NCBI GenBank assembly: GCA_015680685.1
Contig: MNCI01007580.1
Coordinates: 959,540 to 1,023,539, forward strand
Origin: Gnetum montanum
Taxonomy: Eukaryota > Streptophyta > Gnetopsida > Gnetales > Gnetaceae
Length of the DNA: 64,000 nt
Reading direction: 5' to 3'
Part shown: one piece after another, positions 21,815 through 32,099 of the stretch
Position numbering within the stretch: the first letter of the stretch is position 1
How the letters are laid out: every line of letters begins with the position of its first letter
Position numbers and translations under genes: made by a program
Notes under the pieces: model-generated
What the model saw: only the letters and a program-made list of their open reading frames with translations
Databases searched by the model: none
What the model was told of the DNA's origin: nothing

Positions 21815-22628
21815 TGATGAGTGGCAAGATACCCCTACACTCAACCATATGAATACGAGCGTAGCATGGGTGATCTAGTTGAACTCCACAGACTAAGTGC
21901 CTACATGCCTCATGGAACACTTAGGGTTAATCATTCGTTGTCTTCCCAGACTTACTTGTAGTTGTCACGGTGTATGGGTAAGTAAATCTGAGGTATATGA
22001 TTTTTATAGTTTTTATGTTTTATCTCCTATGCTAATGAGGTGAAGGGTGAAGAGACTAATTAATTAAATCTAACTAACTAACTAAGTCTTAATTAACCTA
22101 GCATCAGTATCCATTCCCACTTACCGTACACACCCTGAACCGATGCAACCTTGGCTACCAAACGCTAATCGTTGCTGGGATCACCAAGCCTAACGCACGT
22201 GCTCGAAGTGGTCGTATTGAGGCACTTAACTAGGAGAGAAGGGTTGAGAGAGATTTAATGACTAATAAAGTAATTAAATAATTGTAAATAAAATCCTAAT
22301 TAGCCTATTCCATGCACTGCAAGGTTTATCCAAGAAGTTTGTCTTTATTGCCATACACAAACTTATGTTCAGGTACAATGTCTGCTTGAATAAAGATCCA
22401 TTCACTTTGGAGTTCCTACTGCGGGCACATGGAAATTAATCTATATCTGGAGGGGAAAAACTACCAGAGTTTTACTACAGTCTAGCCTAGGATGAGAAAG
22501 AAGGGAGAGCTGCCTCTTATTTATAGATATGACGATGCACCGAGATATCGCGTACACGATATCACGAGGGACGATGCGATATCGCGTGGGATGCGATATC
22601 GCGGTGGATGCGATATCGCATTGCATCA
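21815..22628 (-). repeat. 3' LTR of element C (814 bp)
   Basis: Read on the - strand it runs from TGATGCAATGCG to GCCACTCATCA. U3 carries five GATATC-centred palindromes between about 22538 and 22620. TATAAATA (complement at about 22519-22527) follows, then AATAAAG-type polyadenylation signals in R. The U5 side holds repeats of TTGGTGATCC type. Confidence 0.93.
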
Positions 22629-22645
22629 TACCCCCATGATTGAAT
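22629..22645 (-). promoter_or_regulatory. polypurine tract (PPT3) of element C
   Basis: On the - strand it reads ATTCAATCATGGGGGTA, directly against the LTR start. Confidence 0.88.
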
Positions 22646-24430
22646 GAAAAATTATCCTCGAGTTCCTTATAATAATATCGGGAAGGTATGGGATTATTGA
22701 CTCAAATGGAACTAATGGGATGACATGTGAACGGATCATCATTACAAGACTCAACAAAACTGGTGTTCATGACAACAAGAGTGAACACCTTATTACATTG
22801 ACATTAGGCCTCATTTGGCAGCTGAGAAAAAGAGAGAGAAAGAACTGTTGCTGCTACCAACGCCAAGATTGCGTATTTCATTGTCCATCCATAAGCACAC
22901 CATCGATCTTGCTCCTTGCATAGTTGCTTCAGCACTACTCCATTCCAAGTGTTCCCTCCTGATCTAATTCATTGTTGCATGATTGCCATCTGCACCCACA
23001 ACACAGTATTATATTAGCAAGGGTAAATGAATCATCTTGTAATTAATACCTTGCTTTAGTGTAAGTCCATTAGCTAAGTTGTGGTATGGCTGATATGGAT
23101 CTGGAGATATAATATTTGGTGACTACTAAAGGTGTAGGGGTTAGGAGAAAATTGAAAAAATTAGGCCCCGTACCCCCATGACTAATCGCAAACCTCCGGT
23201 AATGATAGAATGGAGAAAGAATAAGAATAAGAAGATGGAGAAATAGAGAAAAATAGGACATTGATGAAATTGATGTCAAGATGGAAATGAACAAAATAAA
23301 ATAGATTGCAAAAATGTTAGGGAAAAGAATTGAACTGGTGCACCAAAGAGGAATGTCAGTGGGTCCTCCCCAAAGCAAGCTCATGCCCTTTAATGCTTTG
23401 ACAAACCCACATTCAAAGAGTCCGTAGGCTCTAGGAATGTCATTTGGAACAAGAGTTAAAGTCTTAACCACAAGAATTTACCTAAAAGAAAACAATGCGT
23501 CAACCAAAATATACACTAATGATACAACCGGCAATGAGGTGAACAATGGAGAGAAGGGTGGAGAGAAGAGAATGGAATGGAATCCCAAGAACAAGGTGGT
23601 ATACAACCCCTTGTATTTTTTGTGATTAATGTGACTTGGTAAATATCATTCTAACTCCAACCTAAAACCAACCACATCCAGTGACTTCGCATCAATGCAT
23701 TCAATCAATCCATCCACTTGAGTAACAAGAATGCATCTCCAAAGAGCCATCACCATTCTGACGAAACAAATGAGGAGAGAATGGGAAGTGAGAAGGGCTT
23801 TAGTTAGAGGGAACATTTTTAGTTCCATAACCAGTGCTTGTAGACCAAGGGATTATTTTGTCTAAGGGATGTGCTTTGAATTCTCACTTTTTTTTGTTGT
23901 TTTATGTGTTTATGGGTGAGAACCATACCATGCAAAGACTTGTTATTTTTATTTGCTCAGCTTTTGATAATTGGGTAACGTTGAAATGGTAAGAAAACTC
24001 CAAAAGAAAACATTCAAGCACCCAAGAGAATGGCCAACACAAATGCACCAAGTTCCCTTGAAGTCGCACCCTTTTCAATCCTTGAGTCCTTCCTTAGTTT
24101 GAGAAATACCCAGTCACCGATCCATTATAGTTTTTATTTAGAAAAGGGATTGTACATTTCCAAGCTAAGAGAGACCATAGAAAGTTGTGGATGAATGGAT
24201 GAAGTGGTCTTATTGCCTCCCATATCAAAAGAACATACCTTAGTATCAACATCATAACTTAAAAGTAAAAACCAAACATTAGCAACTAAGTGGAAAAATA
24301 GTTCATACCATCATGAAGAACACTTATTAGGTGACAAACTTATAGGATGGATAAAACACACACAAACACACATAAAAAATGAAAAAGTAGAACTATGTTG
24401 TAAAACAAAAACAAGAAAAGTTAAAGGAAT
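22646..24430 (-). other. 3' spacer of element C, with internal polypurine motif at 23171-23186
   Basis: No supported gene. On the - strand 23186-23171 reads TTAGTCATGGGGGTA, nearly identical to the tract at the LTR. The same motif stands at the same place in F (62093-62107) and D (30674-30657). The parts either side match the spacer of F, and part of it matches element A. ORFs here, including 23471-23070 on the - strand, lack any domain and look fortuitous. Confidence 0.75.
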
Positions 24431-24432
24431 TT

Positions 24433-24601
24433 GTAAAACAAAAACGTGCAAGACAAAAATGTGTAAGACAAAAACATGTAAGACAAAAACGTGTAAAACA
24501 AAAATGTGTAAGACAAAAACTTGTAAAACAAAAATTTGTAAAACAAAAAATGTGTAAAACAAAAACTTGTAAAACAAAAATGTGTAAAACAAAAATATGT
24601 A
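24433..24601 (-). repeat. 15-bp minisatellite, about 11 units
   Basis: Units of the form GTAAAACAAAAATGT repeat head to tail eleven times, one unit being 16 bp. A and G vary at position 5 and the last three bases vary. The repeat is an expansion of the TTTTACAC motif that follows PPT1 in all copies. Only C shows such an array. The Phe/Leu/Val-rich ORFs read through it are products of the repeat. Confidence 0.9.
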
Positions 24602-24637
24602 AAAAAAAAAGTTAAAAGAACTGAGGGCCTCCAATGA

Positions 24638-25520
24638 TCAGCATAGGTGGCCATCTCCCCCATGACTGAATGGAAAGGGAGAGATCTGAAATAATGAATG
24701 TCTATTTGAATTTCGTAAAAGTGCCCAACTTCTCCCCATTGATGTTTTTAGGTTGAGGGGTGGAAGTTGGTGACGCTCATATTCCAATGTGTCTATGCCT
24801 TCGTTGTTAGCATGAGTTGTACCGTAGTTTGTTCCATGCATATTGGTTTGCTCTTTCGACTAGCTGTCAACCATGGGGTATCCACTACTTGTGTGGTTGC
24901 TACATACAGGCACTTTTGAATGTTGTCCCTTGGTACACACCGATTACATAGAAGAGATGCTGAGCATTCTTCCATGTCATCACCCACTGTGTCACTGTAT
25001 GTGATGCATGGAACCTTCCTCTTCTCGATCTTTCCATATATGTTTACCTTAGATATCTCTAGGGAAAGATCGCGGATCCCTAGGTATGCATCTATTATAC
25101 TCAGCCATGGTCTTCCCATTATGATTGGGAAGTCCCCTTTGTTGTTGTTAACTTTGATCATCAAGAAATCGGCTGGGTATGACCAACCACACACAATGGT
25201 AACTATGTCCTTCACCAATCCCAAGGGAATGGTGATGGACTGGTAAGCCAGCTCTAGTTGAATGTTGCTCTTCTTGAGTTGGGGCAGGTTCTAGGCTTGA
25301 TACATTTCTTGCGAGATTAAGTTGACTCCGCAACATGAGTTAAGAAGAGCCTTATGAGGTTCATTCCTGGTGACTTGTAGATAAATTAGGGGACTTCCAG
25401 GATCAGAGAGTTTCCTGGGAAAGTGGCCTACCTTAATCTAGTCAGTTACGATATGTGTTAACATAACCATATGCATGAAGCTCTGTTGTTAGACTGAAGG
25501 GGGCTCTGAAGTCTTGTATG
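24638..25520 (-). pseudogene. protease and pol-end segment of element C
   Basis: The - strand frame shows VNLISQEMYQA, GLVKDIVTIVCGWSYP and FPIIMGRPWLSI. The catalytic DSGS motif reads NSCC, with the Asp codon changed to AAC at 25341-25339, so the protease is inactive by missense as well as by TAG codons. After NIQKCLYVATTQ a frameshift near 24805 leads into LKTSMGRSWALLRNSN and FSHGGDGHLC. The latter is encoded across the internal polypurine tract (24651-24672) and is the stretch that ends pol in A. No RT, RNase H or integrase lies between. Confidence 0.88.
24651..24672 (-). promoter_or_regulatory. internal polypurine-like tract (PPT1) of element C
   Basis: On the - strand CATTCAGTCATGGGGGAGAT overlaps the last codons of the gag-pro reading frame. 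It shares the ten-base core GTCATGGGGG with the LTR-proximal tract. Confidence 0.65.
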
Positions 25521-27981
25521 TTGGAGGAGCGTGCACAAACTCAACCGCTTGTTATTGTGAGAGCTTGTCTAGGCTTTTGGTTCTGAAAAAAGGTCTTCTC
25601 TTTTTATGGTTGTCAAAACTAGTAGCGAGTTGAATGTTTACAGCTCTCATAGTGTTACGTTGCTACGGTTGAGTGGGGAGTTCCCCTTGCATTGTTGGAG
25701 TAGGAGGTATGGGAACTATAGGTGGAAGAGGTGTGGATGGAGTTGGAGGATGGTAGGTATGTGGGATGTCTCCTGGAGGAGCAGGAGTCCTTCTAAAATA
25801 CTCCCGAACTTGGTAGTGACGTTTGGGAGTTGTGTGACCCATAGAGTCACTTGGAGAAACTGACTACTGCACATAATAGCCATAAGGATTAGGTTGATAG
25901 TAAGGGTATTGTTGTCTCAACGGTGACATCCCCCATGACTGTGGGTATTTCCACTGCTGATGTTATTCGATGGGTTGTGGTGGAGTTCCACTTGGATAGT
26001 ACATTAATGGTTGGTGGAACTGTCTTGGATTACCTTGAGGATAAGGTAACCTTCGGGGTGTCTACCATTGGTTAAGTTTCAAATTAAGTGCATAAAACTC
26101 AGACTTCTGTAGATGTGAGATGATTGAACAACATCCCTTAGGATGGTCATATTGGTAGATCTCACATCCACCGTCATCGTCTGTGTCAAAGTCCACAACC
26201 TCATCGGACATAGTTATTTTCCCCTTACCCTTGTTATGTGCAAGGCTTGAATCTCTCCATTTTTTCTTGTCTTTTTCACTACTTCGTTCCTCTTTAGACT
26301 CTTCTACAATTTTCAGGACAGTTTCAAGTTTAGAGTCTAAGGAATCCCACAATTGATCCACCTTAGCTGATACTTCTATTGTTAGTTTTTGAATCGGCAA
26401 GGTTTTTCTATTCACCAACTCTTCGAGCAGTGACTCATCCTCCTCATCACAAAATCTCACTCCCTTCTTTCGAAGGGAGAGATCGTAGTTATATTCTTCC
26501 ACACTCTCTCATTTTCTTAGCTCACCTTCTTCTTTGACTACTTGCTCCAACAAGTGATGAATTCCATGGGCTCTAAGTTCTGATAGTCTCCCTTGGGCAT
26601 AAGTCTCAAGGGTTCTCCTAGTCTCATGTCTTAGCCCATCTACAATGTGGCGAAGTTGGTCCCATTGTGCGTATCCATGGCCTGGGCAATGATGTAACAA
26701 TGCGTAGCAGCAGCCCATGGTAGCATCCAAGGGTTCATGATTACCTTGCTTCCATCCTTGTATATGCTTACACAAATTAGACACTTTGGAGTACGTTTGA
26801 TATTTATCGTTGAAGAGTTCTAACATCGTACTCAACCTCCTGATGGTTTCTGGTTTTAAGGATCAGTACCAACTCTCTGCTTCCTTGATGAGTGTCTTGG
26901 GAAACAACTTTGGTTTCTGCCACTCGTTCTCTATGTTTTGCAAGGCACAGACATCGTGGAATGCCTGTAAATGATGTTGCAAATCAACATTGTATCCCCC
27001 CTCAAAGTGTGGAATATTGTTCATGTCTAAACGCTTGATCTGGATATCTCTTTGATGCCTTATTGGTATTCTCACTACCTCCATTATATCGAGCATACTT
27101 CGGGTTGCAAGTAGGGGCTCATCATGATCGTCTCTTTCATGATCTCTGTGATGTCTACGTTGTTCCCTACTTTTCCTTCATTCATGCCCTTGTCCTCTCT
27201 CTTGAATTTCTCATCAAGGTCTCTCATTTTACCTACCTCTATCCTCATCGTTATGTTCTTGATGGCTGTGCCCAGATGTGGAAGGAGAGGGTGAGTGATG
27301 TGATGAAGGAGAAGAATAAGGGGAACCATCGCCATGACGATGCTTCTTACCTTTTCTTCTGCTACTATGGCCCTGATCGTGATGATGATCTAAGTGCCTG
27401 TGCTTGTCATGTGTTGTTGTTTCCTCTGTGAATAGTTGGGGTTCACAGGGATCAGAACCAGGGTTGTGTATCATGGATAATAGGTTCTGATACCCCACCT
27501 CCTCACTATCGTTAGGAGAGGGAACATCATTTGATAGAGAACCCGTTATAAGTGGTTCACCATCTTCGATTTCACTTAGGATGTGCGGGACCCCTTTTCC
27601 CTTCAACAATGTATGTTGAATCTCCTACCTTGAGTCCCTGATACGTTGTGCTACTGTGGGATGATAATCCCTTGTGTCAAAGTCATCTATAATGTATTCA
27701 GCATAGAGCTGTGTCATGCATATTTGTGCAAGAGCATGAAGAAGCATGTTAGGGACTGCCCGATCTGGGGGTAACACTATGTTACCTTGCAAGTCTCTCC
27801 ATTGTAGCTATTCATCTTGATGGAGGATAAATGTAAAATCTGGTATGTACTCATCGGGATGAGTATATACCACTCGGTATTGTTGAGGAACTGGCAGATT
27901 TTGGTTATGTGTTTTAGACTGCTGACTGTTTCTAGTATGGCCCCTAGGTGGTGTATTACTTTTGTTAGAAGAAGAAAACAT
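25521..27981 (-). pseudogene. gag: gag of element C
   Basis: The ATG is at 27981 (MFSSSNKSNTPPRGH). A basic, His/Arg-rich segment (27300-27100) is followed by the capsid-like domain at 27096-26509. Its motifs are LDMNNIPHFEGGYNVDLQ, LFPKTLIKEAESWY and GLRHETRRTLETYAQGR. After a coiled linker comes a zinc-knuckle-like motif near 26170-26130, GCEIYQYDHPKGCC. The end (25500-26000) is a Pro/Gln-rich linker. All pieces from 27981 to 24793 are in one frame, broken by stops but not by indels as far as I can follow. Gag would let this copy be packaged while using enzymes supplied in trans. Confidence 0.88.
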
Positions 27982-28104
27982 ATTGATTTAATTTGGTGTG
28001 CTATTTAACCATTATATAAATTTTTTTTAATTAACCCTAAGGTTCGTTTAAGCTCCCAACGATATAAGTGGTATCCTATGTTCTACTTAGCGCACAAACA
28101 CTTA

Positions 28105-28124
28105 GTCCTCGACAACGGCGCCAA
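28105..28124 (-). promoter_or_regulatory. primer binding site of element C, tRNA-Asp type
   Basis: On the - strand TTGGCGCCGTTGTCGAGGAC directly follows the 5' LTR. TGGCGCCGTTGCCGGGG is the complement of a plant tRNA-Asp 3' end, as I recall it. This copy differs by two transitions. Confidence 0.82.
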
Positions 28125-28935
28125 TGATGAGTGGCAAGATACCCCTACACTCAACCATACGAATACGAGCGTAGCACACGTGATCCAGTCGAAATCCATA
28201 GACTAAGTGCCTACACGCCTCATGGAACACTTAGGGTTAATCATTCATTGTCTTCCTAGACTTTCTTGTAGTTGTCACGGGGTATGGTTAAGTAAGTCTG
28301 AGGTATATGATTTTTATAGTTTTTATGTTTTATCTCCTATGCTAATGAGGTGAAGGGTGAAGAGACTAATTAAATAACTCTAGCTAACTAATTAAGTCTT
28401 AATTAACCTAGCATCAGCATCCATTCCCACTTACCGTACACACCCTGAACTGATGCAACCTTGGCTACCAAACGCTAATCGTTGCTGGGATCACCAAGTG
28501 TAACGCACATGCTCAAAGTGGTCGTACTGAGGCACTTAACTAGGAGAGAAGGGTTGAGAGAGATTTAATGACTAATAAAACAATTAAATAATAGTAAATA
28601 AAATCCTAATTAGCCTATTCCATGCACTACAAGGTTTATCCAAGAAGTTCGTCTTTATTGCCATACACAAACTTTTGTTCAAGTACAATGTCTGCTCGAA
28701 TAAAGATCCGTTCACTTTGGAGTTCCCACTGCAAGCACATGGAAATTAATCTATCTCTGGAGGGAAAAAACTACTAGATTTTCACTACAGTCTAGCCTAG
28801 GATGAGAAACAATGGAGGACCGCCTCTTATTTATAGATATGATGGCGCACCGTGATATCACGTACGCGATATCACAGGGGACGATGCAATATTGCGTATG
28901 TGATATCGCAGCCCATGTGATATCGCATCCCATCA
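28125..28935 (-). repeat. 5' LTR of element C (811 bp)
   Basis: Same termini as its partner, TGATGG to CTCATCA on the - strand. U3 carries four GATATC palindromes and one decayed AATATT version (28850-28928). The TATA box complement is at about 28831-28838. Confidence 0.92.
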
Positions 28936-29080
28936 ATATCCTTGATGGATTCAACAATGTATAACTTACCAAATCCTAGATCTATAAATTTCTAGGTGCT
29001 AGATGACCAAGGAATGATTATGTTAGACTTGTTACCTTCTTTTACTGAGGACCTTTGACCAAAAAGAATAGGTTGAAATC
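28936..29080 (-). other. 145-base island between elements C and D
   Basis: This is target DNA left between two insertions, probably part of element H since both flanking copies and H lie on the - strand. No recognisable motif by itself. Confidence 0.5.
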
Positions 29081-29910
29081 TAATGAGAGACAAGTACCCC
29101 CTCTACCCAACCATACAAATCACAAGCATTCACACACAATCTAGTTAAATTTCGTGGATGGGAATAATTGTCACATCTAGATCATTATTCCTTGATCGTA
29201 GTTTGTTATCTTCCCATTTGGACTAGTGGTAGCTTTGTCATGTATGGTTTAGTCCAAAGTGAGGCATATGATTCTTGATGTTGTTTTGGCCTTATGCTAC
29301 TCCTAATGATAATATAAAAATTAATTATTTACTCTAATTAACAATGGAAAGGAAATTCTAAACTAGCCTATGGGTGATGAGTGTTCTAAACCCATGTATC
29401 CACTACTGGGATTACCAAGCACTATGCTACTAGGCGAACTAAGCAATAATGCTACTGCGATTACCGAGTGAATATGTGTTTACACTTGAAACTGGTTGAG
29501 CTCATTCCATAAATTCATTAATATGCATGGAAATGTAAATATTAACTAAGTACATGAAAAGTAAATTGCATGGAAAGTAAATCTAATCTAAGTCAAAGTG
29601 CTGCAATGAACAAGAAGTAATCTGGATCTTATTGCCATTCATAGAATATGTCCAGGTACATTGCCACTGAACTAAGACACTATACTACTAACTCAGATCC
29701 ACACTATGGAATAAAACTATAAGAGTCTACCTAAGGATGGAATGAAAGTTATTCGGATTGTGCCCCCAAGTGTTATATTTATAGATAGGCATAAATCCCA
29801 CAATATCGAATACTTGATAACGTAGCACATGCTATGATATCGAGGCTAAGATGTTGGATCCCTGATATTAGATACCCTATATCTTAGCCTATGAAAAACA
29901 TGATTTATTG
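29081..29910 (-). repeat. 3' LTR of element D (about 830 bp)
   Basis: It is the partner of 34919-35816, sharing the TACCCCC-like end, the GGTAATC-type repeats and the GATATC-rich U3 with TATAAATA (complement near 29777-29784). Termini have decayed to TAATGAG and ATTTATTG in + reading. Confidence 0.85.
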
Positions 29911-32038
29911 TACCTCTATGATTGAATGAAAATCCATCCTCGAGTAAACAAAAGGAGGAGCAAGTTCCTTGCAAAATATTAGGAATGTATGGAATTATTG
30001 ACTAGCTCTAACTACTAACTAACTCTAAGTGCCACATTAAGAAATTTTATTCAAGTGGATGTAGAAAAAATGACAAAGTGACAAAAAGACTGGATAGACA
30101 TTGAAGATTACAAAATTTGTAAGGTCTTCAAAAAAAAAAAAAAAACTGCTAAACATGATTCTTCTTGTTGCCACTAGCAGTGTTAGACTTCTAATCTTGA
30201 TTGTTATGTTGATGCTTCTCTAGTCATGCAGAGCATTTTTGAAGGATGAATTAAAAATTCTTCTCACTGTCCCAAGGATCAAATAATCATGTGATGTTTG
30301 AATGGTTATCCTATATGTGCTACTATTTGTCCATGGGCATATCCTCTATTGTCCTTCTCTTGACTTCATTTTTGTGCCTGGAAAAAGACTTTCTTTCTTA
30401 GACATCCCTATTAATATCACCTATAATCACCAAGGGATCAACATTATTTTTGAAAAATTTTCCTTAATAATTAACCAACTTCAGATCCCTTAATTTGTGT
30501 TTAAGCACATGGTGATGACAGTGTACTATGGCTAAGGCTATGAGGTAACTAAAATCATCAAGCTGTTCACATTATTTTGATCAATTACTATTAGTTATTA
30601 TGATGTTCAAAAATAGAATGTTAGAAAAAATTTTAAAATTTTAAAGTGGACATTCCTAGCCCCCATGACTAATGAACATAACTCTAGAAGCACATAAATT
30701 TTCAAATAATTGAAATCAAAGGTTTGATTCAAAAGATGGCCAAGAAATATTAATGGATGTGGAAATAGAAAGGTAGGAAAAACTAATGAAATGGATGAAA
30801 AGTAGTCCCAAAACCATGCATAAATTTAGAGAAACCATCATTGATGTTTGGGAAGATGTGATGGCTAGTTCAAAGCCATGATCAACAAAAGTTATGTAAG
30901 TGGGTCGTCCCCAAAGAAGCCTCCTACCATAATGCCCTTGCATAACCACTTCTAGAGATGTCTGTGGGTACCTTAGAAGTTATATGTAGATCATGTCTTT
31001 GTTCCAACTGACACACAACTTCTTTGGTTGGGATGTTGCACTATACTACACAAAACCAAAAGTCTCGTAATTGTATGTAGTAGTGAGGTGAATGAATAGG
31101 ATGAGAAGGGATTGCAAAGATCAGGATGTAAGGTGCTTTACCATGTTTGCAATAGGTTTTTATGATAAAAATGATTAGCATACCTAATAGTCCAAGTTAA
31201 GACTAAGTCCATACCATGAACAGTGACATTGCATTGATGTGTTTCTTCCTATAGACCATCATGAGTCTGCAAGCACCACAAAGAACAATCATCACTTGAA
31301 AAAGAGAAGAAGGAAGGAAGGACCTTAGTTAGAGGGATGTCCTTAGGCATGGGTAACATGTCTTTCTAGCCCCATAACTAGTGCTTGTAGACCATTATTA
31401 TGTCTAAGGGGTGTGCTTTGAATTCCCATTATTATTTTTTGAAATTTTAAATTTTTATGATTTTGGATGGAAACCACACCATGTCAAGACATAAATTCCT
31501 TTTTATTGGTCAATGAAGGAGTGATGATATGTTCCTAGAAGAGTCATAAACCACATGAAATAAGTTAAGAAGAGAATCCAACAAGTCTAGTTGAGGTCAC
31601 ATGCTTTGCCATTCCTACTTGGTCATTTTCTCTTTCTTCAAGGTATAATGATCATTGATTAATTTTAGTTTTATAAGAGAAGAACCAAATTTCTTTCATG
31701 AAAAAGACCTTTTATTTAGAGAACTGGAGGAATGGATGATGTGGTCTCACTACTTTACACAAATACTTACCCAAATGTCTTGATAGCATAGAACAAAAAC
31801 CCAACACATAGTGTTGAACTTTGCATCATGACTTGTCAATATTATTAACAAAAACATAAAAGACAATAGAAAACATAAAGAAAATGACTCAAGAAAAGAG
31901 AAAAGTATAAAAAAAGGGAAAATAACAAGAAATGGAAAACATATTAAGAATCAGAAAATTTTGCAAGAAATAAGAAAATGATAAAAATTGTAAAACAAAA
32001 AGGTGAAAAACACTTATTAGTTCTTGAATCAGGATGGA
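29911..32038 (-). other. 3' spacer of element D with two polypurine motifs
   Basis: No supported gene. The LTR-proximal tract is decayed (29911-29926, CATAGAGGTA on the - strand). An internal copy at 30674-30657 reads CATTAGTCATGGGGGCTA on the - strand. Spacing of the motifs parallels C and F. A run of 15 A's lies near 30130. Confidence 0.7.
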
Positions 32039-32058
32039 GCATCTCCCCCATGACTAAA
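32039..32058 (-). promoter_or_regulatory. internal polypurine-like tract (PPT1) of element D
   Basis: On the - strand it reads TTAGTCATGGGGGAGATG, encoding FSHGGDA at the end of the reading frame, as in C. Confidence 0.62.
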
Positions 32059-32099
32059 CTTATGGTCACACATTTAGAAGATGCACTACACAATCCCCT

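Larger units (their letters stand above)
21815..28935 (-). mobile_element. Element C: non-autonomous gag-pro Athila-like retrotransposon
   Basis: Two LTRs of about 811-814 bp in direct orientation flank a primer site, gag, protease, spacer and polypurine tract on the - strand. RT, RNase H, integrase and ORF3 are absent. The protease linker joins directly to the short segment that ends pol in the full-length copies, as in element F. Flanking bases are ATATA at the left and ATATC at the right, a 4-of-5 match for a target duplication. The LTRs differ at several percent of sites by eye, so the insertion is not recent. Confidence 0.92.

Noticed and set aside
22530-22628. GATATC palindromes as phosphate-response (GNATATNC) sites
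   Set aside because: The flanking bases do not fit that consensus; the copies read CGATATCG or TGATATCA.
23070-23471. 133-codon - strand ORF in the spacer of element C
   Set aside because: It lies in spacer sequence shared with F, where the frame is not conserved, and has no recognisable domain.
24311-24663. Phe/Leu/Val-rich - strand ORFs that look like membrane proteins
   Set aside because: They are read directly through the 15-bp minisatellite in two frames. The hydrophobic pattern is a product of the repeat.
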